Below are positions 9,542 through 18,192 of a stretch of 48,110 nt of DNA, piece by piece. Positions within the stretch are counted from its first letter, which is position 1. Each line of letters starts with the position of its first letter. Made by a program: the position numbers and the translations under genes. Where the stretch lies: the NCBI GenBank assembly GCA_910587035.1, contig CAJUMQ010000020.1, positions 1-48,110 on the forward strand, in the 5' to 3' direction. The notes below the pieces were generated by a model, which was given only the letters and a program-made list of their open reading frames with translations, was not told where the DNA came from and did no database searches. The DNA comes from an uncultured Desulfovibrio sp. (GTDB lineage Bacteria > Desulfobacterota > Desulfovibrionia > Desulfovibrionales > Desulfovibrionaceae).

Positions 9542-9868
9542 ATGCCACCCAGAATTGATACCAATAAATGCGACGGTTGCGCCGGCAAGGAAGAATCCAA
9601 TTGCGAAAGAGCCTGCCCCGGGGATTTGATGGCTGTTTCGCCGGAAACCGGCAAAGCCTATTGCCGGGCTACAAATGAATGCTGGGACTGTATGTCCTGC
9701 ATCAAGGTCTGTCCAAGAGGCGCATTACAAACGCGCATTCCCTTTCAGCTTGGCTACTACAAGGCAACATTACGCCCAATAATGGGGAGAAATTCCATAA
9801 CATGGAAATGTAGTGATCTCTATGGAAAGGAACAGGTATACAAATTCGTCAACAGAACGACCTGCTAG
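9542..9868 (+). CDS. AprB-like ferredoxin subunit
   Basis: A 108-residue iron-sulfur protein with two 4Fe-4S cysteine sets: KCDGCAGKEESNCERACP (residues 9-26) and CWDCMSCIKVCPRG (about 43-56). The extended first motif and the following beta strands ending FVNRTT resemble AprB, the electron-transfer subunit of APS reductase. It lacks the roughly 40-50-residue C-terminal tail of canonical AprB, which wraps around AprA in the known structures. It starts 21 bases after the AprA-like gene, with AAGGA nine bases upstream, so the two are probably co-translated as a heterodimer. The electron donor or acceptor is not evident. Confidence 0.87.
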   Translation: MPPRIDTNKCDGCAGKEESNCERACPGDLMAVSPETGKAYCRATNECWDCMSCIKVCPRGALQTRIPFQLGYYKATLRPIMGRNSITWKCSDLYGKEQVYKFVNRTTC

Positions 9869-9938
9869 AAAAAGCCTTTCCGCTTCCCATCGCAGGACCT
9901 GCCCAAAGGCTATTGCGATAATTCCTCCATTGTCGCCG

Positions 9939-9959
9939 GCCTGCATCATATTCGCAGGC
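9939..9959. repeat. inverted repeat before the Crp-family gene
   Basis: Perfect 6-base arms GCCTGC and GCAGGC separated by nine bases, located 28-48 bases before the regulator start. Spacing and position would suit an autoregulatory operator. It could equally be a weak hairpin ending the transporter-oxidoreductase transcript, although no T run follows. Confidence 0.3.
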
Positions 9960-9986
9960 AAAGCCATTGGCGAATAAGCTGGCGCC

Positions 9987-10691
9987 ATGGAAGATATGTG
10001 GTTTTTGCGTGGGGGGGACATCTTCGCTGGTCTTGAATTGGAAAAGCAGCTTTTTCTGGCCAATTCCCGCAAGTATGTCCTCCAAAAAAATGAGATGGTT
10101 TTTTATGAAGGGGATCCGGGAAACTGCTGTTTTTATCTTGAAAGCGGTCTCGTGCGGATATTCAGCATTCACGATTCCGGCAAGGAGCCAATTTTTTTTC
10201 TGCGGCGCCCGGGAGAGATTTTTGGCATCTCCGAAGTGCTTGACTGTTATCCCCGCAAAGCCAGTGCCCAGGCCATGACTCCCACCACCCTCCACCGTAT
10301 GGAAGGGACAGTTTTCAACGAACTTTTGCAAAATAACTACCCGCTGGCAAAGCGTATAATTTCCCTTCTGGGAGGCAGAATTCGCTACCTTGGCGACACA
10401 ATCCGCAGCCTTATGGCGTGCAATGTGGAGGACAGGTTGGCCAAGCTGCTTATTGCCCTGGCCTACGAACTTTTTTCCAAACCGGAGAGCTGGCACAATC
10501 CGGTCACAGTGCCAGTGCGCATCTCCCAGGAGCAGCTTGCCCAGCTGGCTGGCACAACGCAGCCAACTGTGAGCGAGCTTTTAAAAAAAATGCAGCTGAC
10601 CGGCAAAATCCGCATTGAAAAAAGGCGCATAACCATACTGGAGCCACTGGCCCTGCTGGCAGCAATCGAGGATGCCTGCGAGCATGACTGA
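9987..10691 (+). CDS. Crp/Fnr-family transcriptional regulator
   Basis: A 234-residue regulator with an N-terminal cyclic-nucleotide-type beta-roll domain (about residues 15-125, with FYEGDPGNCCFYLESGLVRI and PGEIFGISEVL), a dimerisation helix, and a C-terminal winged helix (about 170-220, ISQEQLAQLAGTTQPTVSELL as the helix-turn-helix). There is no N-terminal cysteine cluster of the FNR type, so a 4Fe-4S oxygen sensor is unlikely; the effector is unknown. It follows the AprB-like gene by 118 bases in the same direction and is the obvious local candidate to control the transporter-redox operon. The ribosome site is poor and ATG 9996 is an alternative start. Confidence 0.92.
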   Translation: MEDMWFLRGGDIFAGLELEKQLFLANSRKYVLQKNEMVFYEGDPGNCCFYLESGLVRIFSIHDSGKEPIFFLRRPGEIFGISEVLDCYPRKASAQAMTPTTLHRMEGTVFNELLQNNYPLAKRIISLLGGRIRYLGDTIRSLMACNVEDRLAKLLIALAYELFSKPESWHNPVTVPVRISQEQLAQLAGTTQPTVSELLKKMQLTGKIRIEKRRITILEPLALLAAIEDACEHD

Positions 10692-10815
10692 TAACAGCAA
10701 AGACACCCTGGCCATTAGATGGTTTACGCAATTTCATCGCGAAAGCTCCCTAATTTTCAAAACAAAAACACCCCCGGTATTCCCAGCTGCATGCGCAGCC
10801 AGAAGGCTTGAGATG

Positions 10816-10847
10816 CAAAAACAAGCCGCCCCTGGGGAGCGGCTTGT
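10816..10847 (-). terminator. intrinsic terminator of pta-ackA
   Basis: On the minus strand a hairpin with 9-base arms ACAAGCCGC and GCGGCTTGT (10821-10847, nine-base loop) runs into TTTTTG. It begins 41 bases after the ackA stop. Confidence 0.75.
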
Positions 10848-10888
10848 AAAAAGGGCGCCATCTTGCCTACATAGGCAGGGCGGATTTT

Positions 10889-12109
10889 CTAGCCTTTTTT
10901 CTTTTCAATCACCTTTTTGGTGGCTTCGGCAATTTCCAGTTCTTCATTGGTGGGGATCACAAGAACCTTGATCTTGCTCTCCGGTGCGGAAATTACCCTT
11001 GCGCCAGGCTTGCGGCGGGCATTCTCTTCCTCATCCAGCTTGATGCCCATGCTTTCAAGATTGTGGCAGACCATGCTTCTGACGATTTCATCATTTTCGC
11101 CTATGCCTGCCGTGAAGACAATGGCATCCACATCGCCATCCAGCAGGAAGATGTAGGCGCCAAGAGTTTTGCGGATGCTGCGCACCAACATCTCAACAGC
11201 CAGTTTGGCACGTTCATTGCCTTTGTCTGCCTCCGCATGCACATCGCGCATATCGGTATAGCCGCAAATGCCAAGCAGACCAGATTTTTTGTTCATGATC
11301 TCGTCGGCCTGGGCTGGAGTGTAGCCTTTTTTCTCCTCTATAAAAGGCACAATTGCGGGGTCGATGCTGCCGCAGCGGGTGCCCATGATCAGCCCTTCCA
11401 GCGGGGTGAGGCCCATGCTGGTGTCAAAGCATTTGCCATCCTTCACACAGGTCATGGACGAGCCATTGCCCAGATGCATGGTTATGGAGCGCAGCTTTGA
11501 GGAATCCTTGTTGAGGAATTCCGCGGTCTTGCGGGCAATGTATTTGTGGGATGTGCCATGGAAGCCGTAGCGGCGAATCTTGAGATCCGTATACATCTCG
11601 TATGGCAAGGCATACATGTAGCCTGCCGGCGGCAGGCTGGTGCCAAATTCGGTATCAAATACGGCCACGTTAGGCACCCCGGGAAAGAGTTTTTCGGCCA
11701 CTTCTATGCCCATGAGGTTTGCCGGATTGTGCAAGGGGCCAAGAAGAAAATTCTCCTTGATCACTTCCTTGACATGTGCGTCCACTAGCACAGGTTCAGT
11801 GATGGTTTCACCGCCGTGCAGAACGCGGTGGCCAATGGCGTAGATCTCGTTTTTGTCCTTGATGACGCCGATCGCGGGATCCAGCAGAAGGGAAATCACC
11901 AGCTCCATGGCTTCCACATGGGTGGGGAACTGCGCCTCGCGCACAATTTTGTTCTCATCGGGAGCATCGGGATGGATTTTGTGCGTCAGCTTGCCCATGG
12001 GCTGTCCTATACGCTCGGCCAGGCCGGAACAGAGCACCTTTTTGGTTTCCATTTCGATCAGTTGATACTTGCAGGATGATGAACCGGCATTGATAACAAG
12101 AATTTTCAT
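10889..12109 (-). CDS. ackA: acetate kinase
   Basis: Acetate kinase, 406 residues, converts acetyl phosphate and ADP to acetate and ATP in the cytoplasm. Diagnostic motifs are the N-terminal MKILVINAGSSSCKY phosphate-binding strand, RRYGFHGTSH in the middle, HLGNGSS, the LMGTRCGSIDP loop, and TAGIGEN near the C-terminus. The start at 12109 has AAGGG about seven bases upstream; the frame extends 36 codons further up but into pta. It lies 37 bases downstream of pta, so the pair is an operon making ATP from acetyl-CoA. Confidence 0.98.
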   Translation of the reverse strand: MKILVINAGSSSCKYQLIEMETKKVLCSGLAERIGQPMGKLTHKIHPDAPDENKIVREAQFPTHVEAMELVISLLLDPAIGVIKDKNEIYAIGHRVLHGGETITEPVLVDAHVKEVIKENFLLGPLHNPANLMGIEVAEKLFPGVPNVAVFDTEFGTSLPPAGYMYALPYEMYTDLKIRRYGFHGTSHKYIARKTAEFLNKDSSKLRSITMHLGNGSSMTCVKDGKCFDTSMGLTPLEGLIMGTRCGSIDPAIVPFIEEKKGYTPAQADEIMNKKSGLLGICGYTDMRDVHAEADKGNERAKLAVEMLVRSIRKTLGAYIFLLDGDVDAIVFTAGIGENDEIVRSMVCHNLESMGIKLDEEENARRKPGARVISAPESKIKVLVIPTNEELEIAEATKKVIEKKKG

Positions 12110-12146
12110 GTTCGTCCCTTGTTGGTCTGCTTGAATGGTGAGATGG

Positions 12147-14258
12147 TTAAGCCTTTTTCTTGTCTGCAGCCGCCTGTATGGCTGTAATTGCCACAGTGTT
12201 GACAATATCCGGAACAAGGCAGCCGCGCGAAAGGTCGTTCACGGGCTTGTTCAGCCCCTGGAGAACCGGGCCAATGGCTATGGCCTGGGCAGCGCGCTGC
12301 ACCGCCTTATAGGTATTGTTGCCAGTATTCAGATCCGGGAAGATGAATACGGTGGCCCTGCCGGCGACCTGGCTGCCAGGCATCTTGGTGCGGGCGACAG
12401 TGGGGTCAATGGCGGCATCATATTGCAGGGGGCCCTCAAGAGCAAGGTCCGGGGCCATTTCCTTTGCGATTTTGGTTGCCTCCACAACTACATCCACATC
12501 CGCGCCCTTGCCTGATGCTCCCGTGGAGTAGGACAGCATGGCAACCCTCGGCACAATGCCGAAAACGCTGGCCGTATGGGCTGAAGCGATGGCAATTTCT
12601 GCCAGCTGCTGGGCGGTGGGATTGGGATTGACCGCGCAATCGCCAAACACAAGCACTCGATCTTTAAGGCACATCAAAAAGACCGAACTGACAACGGAGA
12701 AGCCAGGCTTTGTCTTGATAAATTCAAAGGCCGGACGGATGGTGTGGGCGGTGGTGTTGATGGCGCCCGAAACCATGCCATCTGCATCATTGAGCTTGAC
12801 CATCATGGTGGCATAGTATGTGGGATCGGCCATGGTATCCCGCGCTTGTTCTTCGGTGATGCCCTTCTTTTTGCGGAACTCGTGATAAGCTTCCGCATAC
12901 TCCTGGAATTTGGGCGATTTTATGGGATCAACAAGTGTGGCGGCGCTGATATCCAGATTGAGATCAGAGGCCTTCTTGCGGATGACATCCACATTGCCAA
13001 GGAGGATTATGTCAGCTACCTCGCGGCGCAGGAGGATGTCGCTTGCGTGGAGGATGCGATCCTCCTCGCCCTCTGCAAGAACAATGCGCATCTTGTCGCT
13101 TTTGGCTCTTTCAATGAGTTCGAACTCGAACATCATTGGAGTCATGCGGTTGGAGCGCCTTTCTTCGAGCAGGCGCGACGAAATTTCCTTGCTGTTGACA
13201 TGATGCTCGTAAAGACCAAGCACCGTGTTGATTTTGCGGGTATCCTCCGGCTCAATGAGACCGTAGATTTCCTGGAGCGCCATGATGGTGCGATAGGTGT
13301 GATTTTTTGTCATCAGAATGGGCACAGGCGAACCCGTCCAGCCTTCCACAAGCTTGATTATGCTCGGCGCCGGCTCAAGGCCGCCAGTAAGGAGAACGCC
13401 GGCAATGTCCGGCATTCCGGACGAAAGCCTGGAGGCGATGGCGGCCAGAAGAATGTCCGTTCTGTCGCCAGGGGTAATGATGAGCTGATCCTTTTGCAGA
13501 TAATTGAGAAAATTGTCCACATGCATTGCCGCGACAAGATAGTCCCCCACCAGGGTATCAAGCCGGTTGGCGCCAAACAGCACATCAGCCTGCAGGCCTT
13601 TTTTGACATCGTGCATGGTGGCGCGCCCAAGGGAGGGATCGTTGGGAATGGCATAGACTAGGGCTTTGCGTCCGTTGCGCCCCAACAGCTCGCGCAGTTC
13701 ATCGATCTCCGTGCGGGAGAGATCGGAGCGGTTGACAATAATGGCGACGACATCAAGGGCATACGGCTGCATGCTCTCCAGCATGAGCTGCATGGAGTCG
13801 GCAATATCCTTGTAGGTGGAATCATCGCCGCTGGTCACCAGGAGGACCGGAGCGCCAAGATTGGCCGCAATTTCCGCATTGAGCTCAAATTCAAAAACCG
13901 GATCCTTGCCCAGAAAATCCGTGCCTATGCAAAGCACAAAATCATAATGCTCAAGAATGCTTTTATATTTCTGGATGATATTTTCCAGAAGCAGGTTGCG
14001 TGATCCCTGATTGATTATGTCCCTGGCCTCGGCCTGGGTATAGGCAAAGGTGTCCTGATACTTCATGTCGATTTTAAAATATTCCAGCATCAGCCTTATG
14101 TCTGGATCCTGGCTGTCAAGCTGCGGCTCATTGATGATGGGCCGGAAAATGGCGACATTGCGCATGGTGCGGCTCAGCATCTGCATGGCGCCCAGGGCAA
14201 TGGCGCTTTTGCCTGTGGTGGGGCCGGTTGCTGTGATGTACAGGGCATTATGTTTCAT
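12147..14258 (-). CDS. pta: phosphate acetyltransferase, three-domain type
   Basis: Phosphotransacetylase, 703 residues, makes acetyl phosphate from acetyl-CoA. Three domains are visible: an N-terminal P-loop dethiobiotin-synthetase-like domain (ITATGPTTGKSAIALG, residues 8-23), a middle DRTGG-type domain (about 215-330, with ITPGDRTDILLAA), and the C-terminal catalytic domain (about 380-700, with LAEGEEDRIL, SGAINTTAHTIRPA, LPG-type loops and GPVLQGLNKPVNDLSRG). This is the long form known in enteric bacteria and Desulfovibrio. The start at 14258 has GGGGAAA upstream. It precedes ackA by 37 bases, and its upstream region holds two perfect inverted repeats. Confidence 0.97.
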   Translation of the reverse strand: MKHNALYITATGPTTGKSAIALGAMQMLSRTMRNVAIFRPIINEPQLDSQDPDIRLMLEYFKIDMKYQDTFAYTQAEARDIINQGSRNLLLENIIQKYKSILEHYDFVLCIGTDFLGKDPVFEFELNAEIAANLGAPVLLVTSGDDSTYKDIADSMQLMLESMQPYALDVVAIIVNRSDLSRTEIDELRELLGRNGRKALVYAIPNDPSLGRATMHDVKKGLQADVLFGANRLDTLVGDYLVAAMHVDNFLNYLQKDQLIITPGDRTDILLAAIASRLSSGMPDIAGVLLTGGLEPAPSIIKLVEGWTGSPVPILMTKNHTYRTIMALQEIYGLIEPEDTRKINTVLGLYEHHVNSKEISSRLLEERRSNRMTPMMFEFELIERAKSDKMRIVLAEGEEDRILHASDILLRREVADIILLGNVDVIRKKASDLNLDISAATLVDPIKSPKFQEYAEAYHEFRKKKGITEEQARDTMADPTYYATMMVKLNDADGMVSGAINTTAHTIRPAFEFIKTKPGFSVVSSVFLMCLKDRVLVFGDCAVNPNPTAQQLAEIAIASAHTASVFGIVPRVAMLSYSTGASGKGADVDVVVEATKIAKEMAPDLALEGPLQYDAAIDPTVARTKMPGSQVAGRATVFIFPDLNTGNNTYKAVQRAAQAIAIGPVLQGLNKPVNDLSRGCLVPDIVNTVAITAIQAAADKKKA

Positions 14259-14275
14259 TGTTTTTCCCCATTGTT

Positions 14276-14316
14276 ATTATATCGCATGTATCAGTTGAAA
14301 TTGCTCCAATTTCAAC
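14276..14316 (-). promoter_or_regulatory. pta promoter -10 with overlapping palindrome
   Basis: On the minus strand a perfect -10 TATAAT (14276-14281) stands 18 bases before the pta ATG. Just upstream lie perfect 10-base arms GTTGAAATTG and CAATTTCAAC separated by three bases (14294-14316). They cover the place where a -35 should be, and no consensus -35 is visible. That layout fits an operator or an activator site. The binding protein is unknown; it does not match the simple FNR or Rex spacing. Confidence 0.55.
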
Positions 14317-14332
14317 ATACGGCCTGGCGCTT

Positions 14333-14357
14333 CACAGCAAAATGTGGTTTTGCTGTG
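14333..14357. repeat. second perfect inverted repeat upstream of pta
   Basis: Perfect 10-base arms CACAGCAAAA and TTTTGCTGTG with a five-base centre, 16 bases beyond the first palindrome. In the plus direction it could form a hairpin, but no gene ends here on that strand. In the minus direction it lies upstream of the likely pta start of transcription, so a DNA operator is more likely than an RNA structure. The remaining 14358-14574 holds nothing I can name. Confidence 0.45.
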
Positions 14358-14565
14358 CTGTTGGCCGTCCCGTCCTGTTCCTTGTCCGGGAGAGCATGTC
14401 CATTTTCAATGGGCATACGCTATCGCATTTGCCTTATGATAATTACGCGCGGGTCTCTGCCATTGGCAAAGCCGTGTGAACAGCCATCTGTTTTGGCCAG
14501 GAAAACACTCAAGGCAGCCTTGCACATGCCGCAGGCAGTACCAAAGAGCTGGCATGTGCTGGATT

Positions 14566-14596
14566 AAGTTTTAAGGGCGCGGCATAAGCCGCGCCC
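14566..14596 (-). terminator. probable terminator after pyruvate:ferredoxin oxidoreductase
   Basis: A hairpin with 9-base arms GGGCGCGGC and GCCGCGCCC and a four-base loop (14575-14596) is followed on the minus strand by TTAAAACTT. It lies 45 bases after the stop codon. The tail is only moderately T-rich, so efficiency is uncertain. Confidence 0.55.
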
Positions 14597-14640
14597 GTTC
14601 ATGCCGTCATGCTCCGGCAAATGCCGGATTATTCATAAAA

Positions 14641-17600
14641 CTAGGCCTCTTCCTTGCCCGGCCATGTGCCGGGGAAGGGCAGATCAGCAATCTGCTTGAG
14701 ATAGGCATAGCGCTCCGCATAGGCCTCCGCAAGATCCTTCTTGAGCTGCACAGACAGCTCTGGCCTGATCTTGTTGAGGGAGGCGTAGCGGTTTTCACCT
14801 TCCAGGAAGGCCTGGAAATCACCGCTGGGAGCCTTGCTGTCCAGCTGGAAGGGATTCTTCTTCTGGGCGGCAAGTTCCGGATTGTAACGATACAGGGGCC
14901 AGTAGCCCACATCCACGGCAGTCTTGGCTTCAATCATGCTCCAGCCCATACCCTTGCGAATGCCCTGGTTGATGCATGGGGCATAGGCGATTATCAGGGA
15001 TGGGCCCTTGTAGGCCTCGGCTTCGCGGAATGCCTTAAGGGTCTGCTGCTTGTCTGCGCCCATGGCAATTGAGGCGACATATACATAGCCATAGGTCATG
15101 GCCATATGGCCCAGCGCCTTTTTGCCAATGCGCTTGCCGGCCGCGGCGAATTGGGCAACCGCGCCAAGCGGGGTGGCCTTGGAGGACTGGCCGCCGGTGT
15201 TGGAATAAACTTCCGTATCCATCAGCAGCACATTGATGTCCGCGCCGCTGGCCAGCACATGGTCAAGACCGCCATAGCCGATGTCATAGCCCCAGCCATC
15301 GCCACCAAAGATCCAGACGCTCTTTTTGGTGTAAAGATCGTCCATATCCCAAAGATCATTGGCAAGCGGGCTATCAAATCCGTTGAGATGCTCCAGTATC
15401 TCCTCACCGAACTTCCTCGATCCCTCGGGATCATCCTTGTTGTCCAGCCAGCCCTGGAGAGCTGCCTTGAGTTCTGGAGAGGCCTTTTCATCCTTGAGCG
15501 CCTCAGCCACAATCTCGGCCAGGCGATTGCGCCTGAAGAGATAGGCCTCCTCGATGCCATAGCCGTATTCCGCCGCGTCCTCAAAAAGGGAGTTGCCCCA
15601 GGCCGGCCCAAATCCGCTCTTGAAGTTGGTGCAGTATGGGGTGGTTGGCGAGGATGCGCCCCAGATGGATGAGCAGCCTGTGGCATTGGCCACGATCATG
15701 CGCTCGCCAAATAGCTGGGTGAGCACCTTGACATACGGGGTTTCACCACAACCGCCGCAGGCGCCGGAGAATTCGTGCAATGGCTGCTGCAGCTGCGAAC
15801 CTTTAAGGGTGTCGCGGGGCATGAGATCATCCTTGAGGGAAACATGGTTCTGGGCAAAATCCAGATTTTTCTCCTCAACTTCCAGACGGGATGGCAGCGG
15901 CTCAAGCACAAGAGCTTTCTGCTTGGCCGGGCAGACATTGACGCAGGAACCGCAGCCAAGGCAATCCTGCGGATAAACCTGGATGCGGAACTTCAGGCCT
16001 TTGAGCTCCTTGCCAATGGCATCCTTGGTCACAAAACTTTCCGGAGCGCCGGCAAGCTCCTCCTCGGTGGCCAGCACAGGACGGATGGCGGCATGCGGGC
16101 AGACAAAGGAGCACTGGCAGCACTGGATGCAATTGCCGGGCTGCCATTCCGGGATGCTGATGGCAACGCCGCGTTTTTCGTAGGCCGCGGTGCCAAGAGG
16201 CATGAAGCCGTCCGGGTCCATTGCGGAAACAGGCAGCTTGTCGCCTTTCTGGGCAAGGATGGGACGCACGATCTCACGCACATACTCGGTGTCATGCGGA
16301 TGATGCACAACCGCGCCCTCTGTGGTTGTGGCCCAGGATTCCGGATATTTGATCTCCTTGAGGGCCGGGGCAGCCTTTTCAACAGCCGCGATATTCATAT
16401 TGACGATCTTGTCGCCCTTAAGGCCATAGGTCTTCTTGATGGAGGCTTTGAGGTAATCAACAGCCTGCTCAAAGGGAATGATGTCCGCAAGCTTGAAGAA
16501 CACAGTCTGCATGATCATGTTGATACGGCCACCCAGCCCGACTTCCTGGGCAAGCTGCACTGCGTCAATATTGTAGAACTTCACCTTTTTGCCGGCAATG
16601 GCGCGTTTCATCGCAGCTGGCAGGTGCTTTTCCATGTCCTCCAGGGTCCATGGAGAATTCAGCACAAATGTGCCGCCCTCGCTGATGCCGTCAAGAAGAT
16701 CGTATTCAAGCACATAGGCGCTCTTGTGGCAGGCGATGTAATTGGCGCTGTTGATGAGGTAGGGTGATTTGATTGGATCCTTGCCAAAACGCAGATGGGA
16801 GACGGTCAGACCGCCGGACTTTTTGGAGTCATAGGCGAAATACGCCTGGGCATAGAGATCGGTATTGTCGCCAATGATCTTGACGGCCTGCTTGTTCGCG
16901 CCCACCGTGCCATCGGAACCGAAACCGAAGAACTTGCACTGGCGCGTATCCGGATTGGCAGTGTTAATTTCCTCTGTGACTTCCAGGGACAGATTGGTGA
17001 CATCGTCCTCAATGCCCACAGTGAAATGATTCTTGGGCTGCAGGGAGAGCATGTTGTCAAAACATGCCTTGGCCATGCCAGGTGTGAAGTCCTTGGAGCC
17101 AAGACCGTAGCGGCCGCCGATAATCATGGGAGCCTTGCCACGGCGTTCAGTGAAGGCCGTGCAGACATCCTGATAAAGAGGATCGCCTATGCCGCCGCGC
17201 TCCTTGGTGCGATCGAGCACAGTGATGCATTTGACAGATGCCGGTATGGCCGCAAGCAGGTGTTTTACCGAGAATGGGCGGAAAAGACGCACTTTCACAA
17301 CGCCGGTGCGCTCTCCGCGGGCATTGAGATAGTTAACGGTCTCTTCGAGAACTTCACAGGAAGAGGCCATGCTGATGATTATTCGATCCGCCTGGGGATG
17401 GCCAACATAGTCAAAGAGGCTGTAGGACCTGCCGGTGATGCTCTCAACCTTTTTCATGTTTGCCTGCACAATGGCTGGCACTTCGTCATAATAAAGGTTG
17501 CATGCCTCCATATTCTGGAAGTAGATATCGGGATTCTGGGCTGTGCCGCGGATTTCCGGATGCTCGGGGTTCATGGCCCGGCCACGGAATTCGGCAATCT

Positions 17601-18192
17601 TGTCATAGTTGACCAGCTTTTTAACATCTTCCATGTCGATGGTTTCGATTTTCTGCACTTCATGGGAGGTGCGGAAGCCATCAAAGAAGTGGCAGAAAGG
17701 CAGGCTGCTGTCTATGGCAGACAGGTGAGCCACCAGGGCCAGATCCATGCACTCCTGCACAGAGGCGGAGGCAAGGAAGCAAAAACCGGTCTGCCGGCAG
17801 GCCATCACATCCTGGTGGTCGCCAAAAATGGAGAGAGCATGGCCAGCCAGAGCGCGCGCCGAGACATGAAAAACACCGGGGAGCAACTCGCCGGCAATTT
17901 TGTACATGTTGGGAATCATCAGGAGCAGGCCCTGCGATGCCGTGTAGGTGCTGGTGAGAGAACCGCCGGCCAGCATGCCATGCACAGCGCCAGCCGCGCC
18001 CGCCTCGGACTGCATCTCCCTGACTATGACTTCCTGGCCAAAAATATTTTTTTTGCCCTGCACACCCAGCTCATCCATCACTTCGGCCATGGGTGAGGAT
18101 GGGGTAATGGGGTAGATGGCCGCAGTCTCCGTCAGGGCATAGGAGATGTGGGCTGTGGCGGTATTGCCGTCCATTGTTTTCATTTTTGCCAT
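14641..18192 (-). CDS. por: pyruvate:ferredoxin (flavodoxin) oxidoreductase, single chain
   Basis: A 1183-residue homodimer-type PFOR (NifJ/Por), which oxidises pyruvate to acetyl-CoA and CO2 and reduces ferredoxin in the cytoplasm. In order: N-terminal pyruvate-binding domain (MDGNTATAHISYALTETAAIYPITPSSP style start), the gamma-type domain around 420-620 (FGFGSDGTVGANK), two 4Fe-4S clusters (CIQCCQCSFVCP near 690 and CLGCGSCVNVCP near 745), then the thiamine-diphosphate domain with CGGCGETPYVKVL, ANATGCSSIWG and GDGWGYDIGYGG plus the SNTGGQSSKATP loop. The start at 18192 has AAGGAGG seven bases upstream and leaves out 18 extra codons. Its acetyl-CoA product feeds pta and ackA just downstream on the same strand. 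Confidence 0.97.
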   Translation of the reverse strand: MAKMKTMDGNTATAHISYALTETAAIYPITPSSPMAEVMDELGVQGKKNIFGQEVIVREMQSEAGAAGAVHGMLAGGSLTSTYTASQGLLLMIPNMYKIAGELLPGVFHVSARALAGHALSIFGDHQDVMACRQTGFCFLASASVQECMDLALVAHLSAIDSSLPFCHFFDGFRTSHEVQKIETIDMEDVKKLVNYDKIAEFRGRAMNPEHPEIRGTAQNPDIYFQNMEACNLYYDEVPAIVQANMKKVESITGRSYSLFDYVGHPQADRIIISMASSCEVLEETVNYLNARGERTGVVKVRLFRPFSVKHLLAAIPASVKCITVLDRTKERGGIGDPLYQDVCTAFTERRGKAPMIIGGRYGLGSKDFTPGMAKACFDNMLSLQPKNHFTVGIEDDVTNLSLEVTEEINTANPDTRQCKFFGFGSDGTVGANKQAVKIIGDNTDLYAQAYFAYDSKKSGGLTVSHLRFGKDPIKSPYLINSANYIACHKSAYVLEYDLLDGISEGGTFVLNSPWTLEDMEKHLPAAMKRAIAGKKVKFYNIDAVQLAQEVGLGGRINMIMQTVFFKLADIIPFEQAVDYLKASIKKTYGLKGDKIVNMNIAAVEKAAPALKEIKYPESWATTTEGAVVHHPHDTEYVREIVRPILAQKGDKLPVSAMDPDGFMPLGTAAYEKRGVAISIPEWQPGNCIQCCQCSFVCPHAAIRPVLATEEELAGAPESFVTKDAIGKELKGLKFRIQVYPQDCLGCGSCVNVCPAKQKALVLEPLPSRLEVEEKNLDFAQNHVSLKDDLMPRDTLKGSQLQQPLHEFSGACGGCGETPYVKVLTQLFGERMIVANATGCSSIWGASSPTTPYCTNFKSGFGPAWGNSLFEDAAEYGYGIEEAYLFRRNRLAEIVAEALKDEKASPELKAALQGWLDNKDDPEGSRKFGEEILEHLNGFDSPLANDLWDMDDLYTKKSVWIFGGDGWGYDIGYGGLDHVLASGADINVLLMDTEVYSNTGGQSSKATPLGAVAQFAAAGKRIGKKALGHMAMTYGYVYVASIAMGADKQQTLKAFREAEAYKGPSLIIAYAPCINQGIRKGMGWSMIEAKTAVDVGYWPLYRYNPELAAQKKNPFQLDSKAPSGDFQAFLEGENRYASLNKIRPELSVQLKKDLAEAYAERYAYLKQIADLPFPGTWPGKEEA

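Noticed and set aside
7745..9868. Canonical APS reductase aprBA
   Set aside because: The flavoprotein lacks close similarity to Desulfovibrio AprA, the ferredoxin is short, order is A-B rather than B-A, and the operon starts with a TTT transporter.
12744..13661. Antisense frame opposite pta
   Set aside because: Shadow of pta; no domain and no start signal.
16795..18096. Long open frame antisense to the pyruvate:ferredoxin oxidoreductase gene
   Set aside because: It mirrors a clearly coding gene with full family motifs, has no ribosome site and no recognisable domain.
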